From: Amoeboaphelidium protococcarum
Taxonomy: Eukaryota; Aphelidiomycota; Aphelidea
Direction of reading: 5' to 3'
DNA: 64,000 nt
Assembly: GCA_023515745.1 (NCBI GenBank)
Contig: JALECJ010000257.1
Span: 498,687-562,686 of the forward strand
A program made the position numbers and the translations under genes. This document shows positions 52,132-62,339 of this stretch, in pieces. How positions within the stretch are numbered: the stretch's first letter is position 1; each line of letters begins with the position of its first letter. The notes beneath the pieces were generated by a model. That model was not told the origin of the DNA, searched no databases, and worked only from the letters and a program-made list of their open reading frames with translations.

Positions 52132-55100
52132 ATGTCTTCAGAGAGTGTTGGTGGTATCAGAAAGGATCCTGATCTGGTTGATAACAGAATTCCGCTATCA
52201 GACCTGAAGTAGACTGTCAACATTGGGGACAATAACATTAATGTGCAACAATCTTCATAGTACTAGTCACCTGGGTAGCCACTTGGTGAGTAGAAATCCT
52301 ATTAGATTCGTGCGCTGTTTAGAAAGACTTTATCTTATCAGAAGAGATAGACCTTTGTGAATGTGTGCTGTGTCTGTATCTGTCCCTTTATGATGGTGAT
52401 GATTTGTGGTGTCTTGGTTATTGTCTTCAAGAATTTAGCCTCTTCTCGTGCTGGCGGTTCTATTGTGGCCAGTGTTAGATACTGTTCCAACAATGCTCCG
52501 TTTGATGCTAACACCAGTCTTCCTTTGCAATATACTGCGCTGTAAGGACTTTTGTCGCAGGAGAGTTTGAAAGGTCAAACGCTGGATGTTGGCTACTTGT
52601 AGATCAAAAGAGGGAGCTAGTTTGCCTTCTCCACCTATCCATGTATCTTCTCATTTGACAATGACTATTAAAGCTCACCGCCATACTCCTCTGCTGAGAG
52701 AAGTAGAGATACTACTTTCTATCCCGCTCCTAAGGATGGTTGGTTCAATATCAAGTACAATGCTTAGCCTGGGAATTCTAGCCAACCTGTGTTGTCTATT
52801 CCAACGTCCACAACTACCAATCGTACTGTTCCTTTGTTTGGAGCTAATCTGCTCAACTTTTAATACTATCCTTGGAACTTCATCTTCTCTTCTGATGTTG
52901 ACGTTGGTTAAAAGCTGCAAAGTTAGACTATTAACAATATAACTTTGCTACCTGCGAACAATACAGAAGGTAATAAGACTGGGTTTCTTGGAGGTGTTGA
53001 AACTTTCTACTATGTGCGAAATGGGTCATTTGTTCCAACTGATTACTTTGTCCCTGCAGGTTCCGTCGAGAGTAAGAACGAATTCATGCTTGAGTATTTA
53101 AGATCGTCGACTGGGCTTTATGAATAGGCCTATGGAGCAAGTGTTGTTGGTCGATCTGGGTCTAGTGCTTAGACTCCTAATACCACTGCAGCTTTGTTGT
53201 AGCTTTCCACTAATCTCCGAAACGCTTATCCTGCACTTGGATCGATTGTTGTTGAGGAGCTTAATTCTGAAAGATCATTCATTAAGTCTGTTCTACAATC
53301 TGGTTATGTTAGAAGATTAAGTACAGCCACCACTTTTGTTCCTTAAGCTGAAAGAATTCAACCACCCAAGGCTTTGCGTAACGTTTATCAGGCTGCGAAG
53401 ATGACTGACGCTTTGATGTAGGCCTCCACTTCTGACTCGATTAGAAACTCTAAAATATCGAGAAGTTTGCGCGGTATGCCCTAGTCTATTCTTTACGATA
53501 TAACTGCCTTGCCATTGGACATCAGTACAGCTATTGGTTAGTAAACTTTCCCATATGCCCTCAGCTTCTTGGTGCCAACTTTTGTTCTCATCTTGGTGAA
53601 GGAGAAAGAAGATCGTATTCTTATCATGATGAGAATGCATGGTTTGAGTAGTTTATAGTATTACCTGACTCATTATCTGCATTTTATGACTCTACAAATT
53701 GGCACATCTATCGTGTTTATCATTAGTGGGTTCATTTTCTAGCTGAGTCTCTTCACTTAGAATGAGATTGGTGTTTTGATAGTATTGCTTTTAGTCTGGG
53801 CTAATACAATGGTGCTGTTGTCATTCCTGTTGTCTCTGTTATTCAATAAATCTCGTCCTGCATTACAAGTTTCTGTTGCAATTGTTGCCGTCAGCGCGAT
53901 CATCAGTGGGTTCTCTACGATTCTGTTCAATTATGGCGATCCTCCAAACGCATTTTACACTTGGCCCTTCTTTGGTTTCTTCTAAGCGTTGACCTTTTTG
54001 GGATAGGCTGCTACGAGTCCGTTTAGACAGCCCTACAAAATGTCTGATCTCACCGGCAATGATCCAATATTGACTATTATTGGTATCCTCATCGCTCAGG
54101 CCTTTGCTATTGTTGCACTGACTGCATATCTGAATGCGATCTTGCCTAGTGAGTTTGGTGTTGCCAAAAAGTGGTACTTCATTTTTACTGAGCCGTACAA
54201 GTACATTCAAGACTATTTGAAGAATAAGAATGCGTAGAAGAACGTTGATGAAGAGTCTACACCAATGAATGCGAGGAGTGACTAGTTTGTGCTGCCAGAG
54301 AAGGATCAGAAGCTATTGTCTGAGACTGAGGATCAGGCCGCAAAGGCTGAAAGATAGAAGGTGCTGTCTCTACCTATGAATGCAGCCACATACGCACAGT
54401 ATCCTCTGATTGTTAAAGAGATCCGCAAGTAATACGGAACGGGTAAGGTTGCCAATGTGTCCATGTGTTTGGCTGTGGAGAAAGGAATTGTGTTTGGTCT
54501 GCTTGGCTCTAACGGCTGTGGTAAATCTACACTGATTCATCAGCTCATTGGTCTGTATACTCCAACGTCTGGTACTGCGTATGTTTGTGGATTTGATATT
54601 CTGTCTTAAATAAGCAAAGTTTATCTGAATGTTGGTATTTGTCCACAGCATGACATTTTGTGGCCCGATTTGACCTGTTTGGAGCACATTCTGTTCTATG
54701 CTAGATTGCGTGGTATTGATCCGAGTATTGAGCTGGAGCGCGCAGAATAGGCCTTGGCAGATGTCGAGCTAACTGAATTCCGTGACAAGTTTGTCAAGAC
54801 TTTATCAGGTGGTTAGAAGAGACGTGTAAGTTTGGCTATTGCTTTGTTAGATAATGGCTCAGACACTGGAAATGTTTGTTTCTTGGATGAACCCACTACT
54901 GGTCTGGATCCTGAGATTAAGGCGCAATGTGTTGATATCATTTAGAAGGCCAAGAAGAACAAGACTATCATTCTGACAACCCACAATCTAGATGAGGTTG
55001 AGGTGTTGTCCACGCGTATCGGTATAATGTCCAAGGGAATGTTGAAAACTATCGGCACCCCTCTTCAGTTGAAGAGTATGTACGGCAAAGGTTACAGAAT

Positions 55101-55446
55101 GATCGTGTCCTTCTACAAAGAACAAGACAGAGCTTCCATTCAAAGTGAAGTTGTTCTGCCTAAAGATGAGGCAAAGAAGACCATTGAGAGCTTTTTGCCG
55201 CCAGATTTCAGAGTTGTAGATCAAGGTGGTGTGCAGACATCTATCATTTATGAGTTTGGGCAGCAGAGTGGCGGGAATATTATTTCCAAAGTTATTGAAG
55301 AGATGGATTACCGTAAGCTGTCCTTGGGTGTTGAAGATTGGGGAATAAGTCAAACCAGTTTGGAGGATGTGTTTTTAAATCTGGCCAAGGATGAAGATAT
55401 TGACAATGCCAAGCCAGTAGCCGACAAGAAGTGGTACCGCATTTGA
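52132..55446 (+). CDS. ABC transporter, A subfamily, half-size
   Basis: ATG 52132 to TGA 55444-55446, 1,104 residues. N-terminal polar region, first membrane segment at about 78-98 ([17 protein letters not shown]), a large loop of about 330 residues with several N-x-S/T sites, then six or so segments at about 480-680. The NBD has Walker [13 protein letters not shown] near 790, [12 protein letters not shown], signature LSGGQKRR near 891 (Q is TAG 54814-54816), Walker [13 protein letters not shown] and [12 protein letters not shown]. The C-terminus [13 protein letters not shown] is the ABCA tail. It is longer than its divergent neighbour mainly in the extracytosolic loop. Likely lipid exporter or scramblase-type protein; membrane unknown. 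Confidence 0.94.
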
Positions 55447-55703
55447 AGTCTTTTTGATAAAATGATGATAAGTAAGTGTATGATGAACGAAATAAAACTA
55501 AGTTGTGAAAACGCGTGCATTTTTTTACTTGATAATTTCTATTAGTGAAGTACATTGCGATACATCACTGGTGAAATTTATAAAATTCCTCCCTTTGACT
55601 TGTTTGTCTCGCTTTGCCTATATTTACGAACAGTTCTGCCTGTGCGAAACATTTGGTCTGTTTCATCCTTCATCAATGACAAAAGGTGAAACAAGCTCTA
55701 ACA

Positions 55704-56567
55704 ATGGATTCGGAGCCGTACTATATGGATTTGTAATCTGATGCATATCTTGTCTAGATGATGGATGATAGTGTGTAAAATCTGTCGTCTTTTGCTGACG
55801 ATAATTAGGAATATGAATAGTCTAATCAGCCTACTGCACCGAAATCCGATGTAGTCCAGCATTAATCAACTGTCCAGTCTAATGACACATATTCAAACGA
55901 GTCTGAGAAAATAAAATCTTCAACAGTGGTAGAGTAGAAGAAAGATGACTAAATGAAATCCAGTAGAACCGTTGATATTAAGCAGGCCACAGACGATGTA
56001 TCAGATGCTGAGGTTGTCACGCTGTCCTCTCCTCTGCAGGATACTTTGAGAGAGTTGCAATCCGCTCGCTAGCGATAAAAGATGCTGTAGTCAGAAACTA
56101 CAAAAGAATCTGGTAAGATTAATAGGGTCGGTATCAACTCATAGACTGATCCAATTAAACAACAACCACCATTATTGAAAAGTGATTACAAGCTGGATTC
56201 CCCTGTAAACTAAAGATAAGGCGTTGAGTAAGGCTACAAAGAGGAACATCAGCCCAAGCCTTAAAAGTCAACAGCAAAAGATGATGAAACTGGAATCAAA
56301 AAATTATTCCGAAAATTGACTATCGCGGTTCGTGGTGGTAAATAGAGGCATGGCGCTTCTGATGAACCCACAAGCGGTAACTTACAACGACAAGGAAGTG
56401 TATTCGGACGTGTAGATGCAATTATCAGGCGCAGCAGAAACTAATCCGCGAAGAAGTAAAGTGGTTTAAAGTCCGGATTAGCCATCGAAGAAGATCCTTA
56501 AGAGAGAATAAAGAAACTTGAGCACATGATCAGTGATGCAAACCAGGGAAGCTAGCGACTGATTTGA
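55704..56567 (+). CDS. Disordered Gln/Ser/Lys-rich protein
   Basis: ATG 55704 to TGA 56565-56567, 287 residues. The sequence is almost entirely polar: an acidic start (MDSEPYYMD), Ser/Gln/Asp-rich middle, and a basic helical segment at about 200-250 (GIKKLFRKLTIAVRGGK, AIIRRSRN). About one residue in eight is a UAR-encoded Gln. There is no domain, signal or membrane span. It ends 85 bases before the 3' end of the minus-strand MTFP1-like gene. The frame is open for 287 codons, more than four times the mean expected by chance with one stop codon, which supports it being real, but conservation cannot be judged. Confidence 0.6.
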
Positions 56568-56652
56568 TTACTGGTTGTTGCCAATGTAGTGAAATTTGAT
56601 GAAGAACAGGAATAATTTTAATACCAGAAAAACATTTATTACTATTTGGTTT

Positions 56653-57228
56653 TCAATCTCTTTTGATATGGCTATGATCGTCATTAATCCTCTCGGCGTG
56701 ACTTTCAATGCCGGTGAATTCAAAAAATTTATCAAACGCTGCATCAACCACTTACTCAGCGGGATGATCAAACAGATATGGCAACGCGGGGATAATCAGC
56801 AGTCCAGTCGCTGTTGGGCCCCACTTTTTAAGGGCAGCACTAGAACTGTTTTTAAGGAGAAGCGATGAATACTTCACAGCAGAGTGAATGGTGATGGCCG
56901 GTAGGAGCATCGATGCGACAGATTAAAAAGTCAGTCGCTTAACAAAAACCTCAGCATTCGACTACGTGGTGGCATTTGGTTTTTTACTCGCCCAATAAGC
57001 CTCATTAAGACTGTCATACAAGATGTAAGACCACGCGACTCCATAAGATAATTACACGAATCGAGGATTCATCAATGGCCGCAGACCTTCTCCAATATCG
57101 GAAGAGTATGCAATATACCGCTTAGCAGATAGTGCCAGTGTCTTAATTCTAGCCATATATCCAGCATATCGCAATGAAGTATCGGTAGTCTCAACGTGAT
57201 TTGTCTCTGTCTTATCGTCTATACCCAT
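56653..57228 (-). CDS. MTFP1: MTFP1/MTP18-like mitochondrial fission process protein
   Basis: Minus strand, ATG 57226-57228 to TGA 56653-56655, 191 residues (human 166). The family pattern is clear: RYIAYSSDIGEGLRPLMNP, then LSYGVAWSYILYDSLNEAY, then a segment FQSVASMLLPAITIHSAVKY, and WGPTATGLLIIPALPYLFDHPAEQVVDAAFDKFFEF at the end. MTP18 proteins are inner-membrane proteins with several hydrophobic helices that influence mitochondrial fission and inner-membrane coupling. Two glutamines come from UAR. The gene is tail-to-tail with the disordered protein gene and lies 139 bases downstream of the ligase-like gene on the same strand. Confidence 0.85.
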
Positions 57229-57367
57229 ATCTAAATATATTCCTTATTGAACACACAATTTAGCGCCGATAAGATGGGATCAAATGGAGAAAGAGAGAGG
57301 GGTAAAGTTGAGTGTTATTCAATCAAAATCGCAGAGCTTTTATTCAGACTGTAAAGTCAAAGAATAA

Positions 57368-58645
57368 TCAAACTTGAGACTTTTTGTATAAATCTTCAGC
57401 GCCATTCTTGGCCACAATGATAAACTTCTTGTGCTTTGCCTCTTCAGCGGCAAGCTCAAATCTAGCGGCGCGATCAAGACCACTCTTGATGATCATCTCG
57501 AAATAAGCTGAATAAGAGATTCCACACAATCCTGCAGTCTTTGGTAAATGACCATCCCAGCACCAGCCACAGTTCGGATTGCTTTCTAGCAAACGTGGGT
57601 TACCATGAGCATCCAGACGCCAGTCAAAACGCGCATAATCTCTGCAATCGATTCTGCGGAAGACCAGCTTGGACCATTCAGCGACTTGAGCCTGTTTCTC
57701 CTTTGATAGAGTGGTTGGACGCGTAACAATGCCATAGTACGGAGAAGAGGAGTCCCACTTGCTCTCAAAACCACAAATCTTTGGTAGATCATCTGGTAGC
57801 GCTGAGTAATCTTCCTCAGTGATCGGAAGTACCCAAGGCTCCATTTAGTTAGTGGTCAAGTCTCGCTTCTCCATGACTCCAACGTTGATATCGCGGCCAG
57901 TGAGGAATTCTTGAACTAAAATAGCGCCCTTCACAAAGAATACATTGCGGATATTATCGATTGCAGCTCTCACTTCTTCGACATTATGACAGACGCTTTT
58001 AGCGGTAATGCCGAAGGAACCATCAGTGCTGTTAGGCTTCACAATGACAGGGAACTCTAAGCCATACTTTACAGGGTCACACTTTTGATCAGATTCCAGG
58101 TAAACAGATTTTGGTACTGGGACGCCCAGTGACTCGGCAATTTTCAATACACCTTGCTTGTCATAAGTGATACCAATACATTTAGGACTGGCACCGGTGT
58201 AAGGAATCTCAAGCATCTCCAGCAGAGCAGTAATGTGCAACTCCATGCGAGAATTGTTCATCCAACCTTCATCACAGAGTTGCAACACGATATCGACCTT
58301 GTTAGCCTTCTTCAACTTCCGCAGATCATCAATCAGAGTATCATGATTGCATAGCCAAGTGAAACGATAACGATCTTCAATTTCCTTCAGAGCTTCTTTG
58401 GCGCGCTGCACAGTGTAGAAGTCATCTTCATCCCATTTTCCACCAGGCAAAATATCATTGGGTTTGGTAGGATCGCCATGAAGAATGACAACATTCAGCG
58501 GGTGATCGACTGATGCGACTTTCAAGTGTTTCAAATGAGCCAGGGAAGAAACGTCAGCAGGTGCATCAGAAACCTTGGTCGGATCTTCTTAGCTAATAAC
58601 ACTAACAGTGGAATGGAGCTACTAATCAGACGGTGCGGTATACAT
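57368..58645 (-). CDS. D-alanine-D-alanine-ligase-like ATP-grasp protein
   Basis: Minus strand, ATG 58643-58645 to TGA 57368-57370, 425 residues. An N-terminal segment LNVVILHGD leads into an ATP-grasp fold: LQLCDEG, LLEMLEIPYTGASPKCIGITYDK (Ddl family block), FPVIVKPNSTDGSFGI (ATP-binding Lys and Gly-rich loop), ILVQEFLTGRDINVGVM, DYARFDWRLDAHGNPRLLESNPNCGWCW (Mg-binding Glu/Asn region). These match Ddl-family ligases, which form D-Ala-D-Ala in bacteria. In a eukaryote without known peptidoglycan the substrate is likely different. Codon use, including a TAG glutamine at the join before MEPWVLP, matches the neighbours, so it is not a bacterial contaminant. Confidence 0.85.
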
Positions 58646-59253
58646 TGACTCTAATTTGATGATTTTTGTTTTGAAGAGAATAACTTTTACTACTACTACA
58701 CAACGAATATGATGCCAATCAATCAATCAATGACTTTGAGTGGATCAGCTAGAGGTTGTTTCACACTCCGCGCTGATCCACCGCCAAGACATGTGATCAA
58801 CTAAAACACACAGGTGATAGAGATTACAAAATGAACGCTAAAATTATTTACAACATTACCTTTGGATATTCAAACTTTTAAAAGCTTTATAAATTATTAA
58901 AAGAGACAGTTGTTATGAACTGGTATCTTCAAGATGCTGATCTAACTTGACAACTAACTTTTCCGTTGGGAGGGAGGCGGAGTTTAAAAGCACGCATCAT
59001 TCATTTCTGAAACACGGCGTAATTATCGTTCTATAAACTTTCTCACTCGCAATGTATTTGACCAGAATACCATGATGATATCTACTGTATATTTCTAAAT
59101 TTCAATGACATTCAATATTCTGATATAAAGCTTTTCTTATTGGGTATTTAATAGCTGGCCGTCAATCATGAAATGATGGACTCTATAAATAGTCTCATAC
59201 TCTCTTTTCATTACACTTATCGTTTCAATCACCTGCTGCAATACTTTGAAACA
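58646..59253. other. Intergenic region between divergent genes, with a hairpin
   Basis: 608 bases between the ligase-like gene (minus) and the LIM gene (plus). It holds a 10-bp inverted repeat (separate entry) and an AATCAATCAATCAATG run near 58716-58732. A/T-rich otherwise. No gene is recognised. Confidence 0.45.
58740..58781. repeat. Perfect 10-bp inverted repeat
   Basis: GTGGATCAGC at 58740-58749 and GCTGATCCAC at 58772-58781 are exact reverse complements separated by 22 nt. It could be a hairpin in a leader RNA or a palindromic protein-binding pair. It lies about 95 bases upstream of the ligase-like start. Confidence 0.8.
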
Positions 59254-60040
59254 ATGGACGAATTTGATTAGATTGCTGGTTAATTACAGTCAGGTAAGAT
59301 TATCAAAGCCCTTTGCGCTGAATAAACATCGCTTTCACTTTTGTTTTGTAGAGATAACCGCTGCTTCGACTGATAAAGAATTTTAGGGACTCTGCGCGTA
59401 ATGTAATTAAGTGATCAAGACTTCTGAAGTTACTTTGAAAGCGCAGGGGAAATCCTATCATCAGCATCATTTTTGCTGTGCTCATTGTGATAAAAGCATT
59501 GAAGCTAAATCTCAGTACATTATCCATCCAGACACGTAGAAATAGTACCATTCCTAATGTTACAGTGAAGTTTATGCACGTCCATGTGCATGTTGTTCTT
59601 TGAAAATAACTGATGGATCAATGGTCAGTTCATAGATCACAAAAGATGGCCCCTCTGTATCGTTTCATCCAGCTTGTTTCACTTGTGGTAACAGATTGAA
59701 ATCTTCTGATGGTAGTGGCGATAATCCAACAGTCAAGGGCTGCGGAGTGCTGTTATTCAAGAATGGACATTCTAGCAAGTATCGCATTGACAAAGACGTC
59801 ATTTTGTGCATTGGATGTCACGACAAGCATTTCACTATTGTCTGCTTTGAGTGCAACAATAAGATTCTGCCTGATAGTGAGGGAAAGGTGTCAAGTGTTG
59901 TGATAAAAGGCAAATAGTATCACAGCGAATGTTTCAAGTGTGCTAGGTGTGCCCAGGTCTTTGTCGAATTCAAGGCTTATCCGCTGAATGATAAATTTTA
60001 CTGTCTCAAAGATTATGAGCTAGTGAAGCAAGGTAAATGA
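59254..60040 (+). CDS. LIM-domain protein
   Basis: Exon 1 59254-59293, intron 59294-59351 (58 nt, GTAAGA to TTTGTAG), exon 2 59352-60040; 242 residues. Zinc-binding Cys/His pairs form three LIM-type units: CAQCNQ...H-x2-CCAHCDK at about 25-85, CACCSLK...H-x2-CFTCGN at about 90-135, and CFECNNK...H-x2-CFKCARC...CLKDYE at about 180-235. Middle unit spacing is irregular, with an insert rich in Ser/Asp/Gly. LIM domains mediate protein contacts at actin structures and in the nucleus. No other domain is present, so the protein resembles small LIM-only adaptors. It is tail-to-tail with the next gene, 56 bases apart. Confidence 0.85.
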
Positions 60041-60096
60041 AAATGAACGCGTTCGTAAATACATCGTATGTCTTATCATCATCATTGTCATAATGG

Positions 60097-61962
60097 TCAC
60101 CACTGCTAGCTTTAACTGCTTCTAGATCGGACAGATTTCTAAAATGGCGTCTTGACTCTATTCATAAATCTTGTCCATAATCCAGGTGAAGCCACCTATT
60201 ATTATACTCCAATCTTGTTAGATTTTTAAACAGGAGGTGAGTCCCGTGCACCTTTGAACTGATTTTTAAATCGCTTCCATCCACTAGCAGGCTTCTAAGA
60301 CTTCTCTTCAGCAGAGCTTTCGACATTGACTGCCGCATCAACAACATTACGGCTCTTAGCATGACGAAACTTGCCATCGGCACCGAAATATTTTTAATAC
60401 CACGACTTTTTGCGTTATTGTTTCTAACGCTAACAGAGATCTGTATTACACGCTTAATCCAACAATTCCAGGACATTAGTCTACTAGCCTTTATACGGCT
60501 AGAAACCATCACCGCGAAGATCGACCTGATCAGTAAGCAGAACATTTGGATCGCCCGTTTTCCATCTTCGCGGCCTAGGCTTGGAGAATTCTCGAGCATA
60601 ACTTTCATCATCCAAATGGTGAACTGTTGGAGCTGGCAGAAGCAGTTTGGCTCCGATATCCAACATATCTTTAGTAACGTATACATCACCATCAACGTAC
60701 GCGAATTGATTCTAAAAGTCCATATGCACGTCAAATCGCTCATCGAGCAAGTTGTCGAGTAAACTCAGGATATTGCTAGTTTAAGAGTTCACAAACTTGT
60801 CCATTTCTTCCGTGAGATCCTCGCGAATAATCTTTTGGAATTGATAATTCAACAACTGGCCAATCCAATAAGTCACTATCCCCTTCACTGTGGAATAGAG
60901 GCGCGTAATCACTTTTGCCCAAATACCACCACTTACAAGCTAAAGATTGAGATCCGTCTCAAATTTAAATTCCGGAACAGTGACGTTGACAAGCATTTTA
61001 TTAGAAGTAGTGTGTCCAAAGAACCCTTAATCAGCATGCATCCTCTACGCGCGGATATAAGGAACCAAAATACTTTAGAATGAGAACCCAAAGTCAAAAC
61101 GGTACTTTAAGCTGAAGGCGCGCTAGAGCGGCAATTTTATCTTGAGGCCAATCTCCGCACCAAAGATACATTTCTTGAGAGCAGATACAATTCCACGATT
61201 AGTCAGATCAAGCACCAAATCATGCGGCCTTTACAAAGCGATTGCTCGCAAACTCTCAATTTCAACATTGAATCCCCACATTCCATAGTGGCCAAGATCT
61301 GAAGGAATAAGCTCGTTAATAATCTTGAGAAGATTATCATTGAAGAATGCGACATCTAGGAACAGATTCTTGATTTCATCCAGTCCATTCTTCTAGCGAA
61401 TGATCATCTGTATACCATTATTGCTCTGCTGGGAGACTTTCGGTCGTTTGCGAAGAATTTATCGAGGAGTAGGATCCTAAAATGAGGTAAGTGGAGGCAC
61501 TGATTACCCACTGGGCGAAAAAGGAACATCACTCGATTGACCTGCTTGAGCTTCCTCTTATTACAGCCAAGGCATGACTGCATTCTCGGCATGAAAAGTG
61601 CCAGTCGGGCCACCTTGACCAATCGAACTGACTTCGCCTGCTCGAATCCTCACAGGTACTGTGATCAGAGAAACGCCGCCTTTGATGATACCTTTGCCTA
61701 AATTCAGAAATCCATTAGTCATAGAATTTACAGATTCAGCCACAGCAGATAGATCAAAGAATTCTCCATCCCTGAGAGGAGGCAGATCCTGCACCTCTTC
61801 CTCTTCCTCTTCATCATCTGTCTAATCTTCTCTATTCCTGAGACGAGGCAAATCATCGTAATCGCCAATTTGATCATCAGGTTATCTCTGCAAACTCATC
61901 AGCCGACGCGTGGATTATACACCTTGTTGGGATTACGGCACACTAAATATGTTTTCATCCAT
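60097..61962 (-). CDS. Large protein, possibly lipid-binding (TULIP/BPI-like), family uncertain
   Basis: Minus strand, ATG 61960-61962 to TGA 60097-60099, 621 residues. Residues 1-60 are polar with a run of Asp/Glu (DDEEEEEE). From about 75 a Gly/Ser/Val segment NLGKGIIKGGVSLITVPVRI is followed by a Gln/Pro-rich linker, then from about 180 alternating hydrophobic strands and long amphipathic helices (LDLTNRGIVSALKKCIFG, VPEFKFETDLNLQLVSGG, IWAKVITRLYSTVKGIVTYW). This pattern is compatible with a tubular lipid-binding fold but is not diagnostic. The C-terminus is basic with GWKRFKNQFKG. No signal peptide. The adjacent divergent gene shares broad features. The frame itself is secure; the function is not. 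Confidence 0.6.
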
Positions 61963-62339
61963 ACACTACGCAGCGAATGCAAAGCACCAAAGCGCCAAGC
62001 ATAATCGATATATTCCCATCAGAGTACTCCAAGTCTTCATATATGTAATATTTTTGTACCGGTATTGATTAAATATATAATATAAAAGCTTGAGAGTATT
62101 GAAAAGTGTTAGAATATAGGAATTTAATTAATCAGTAGAAAATGAATGCGGATCTGTGGTAGGTGATTGAATGGCCACAGATTCACGAGATTTCCACCCC
62201 TTCAGGAGCACGCGGTGAGTGAGCCACGTTTAAGTCACTTGATTCCCACCTGCATGTTGTTCACACCTAAGCCATCAAAGCCACCTCTCCTAAAGTATTT
62301 GGTGGGATTTCAATTAATATATTAAGATTTCCGCTTTAA
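61963..62339. other. Shared upstream region of two divergent genes
   Basis: 377 bases between divergent starts. A/T-rich with TATATAATATAAA near 62076 and a GC-richer patch (GGAGCACGCGGTGAGTGAGCC) at 62207-62225. No gene recognised; presumably a bidirectional promoter. Confidence 0.4.

Noticed and set aside
57368-58645. Bacterial contamination as the source of the ligase-like gene
   Set aside because: The gene uses TAG/TAA as Gln and lies on the same continuous sequence as eukaryotic genes.
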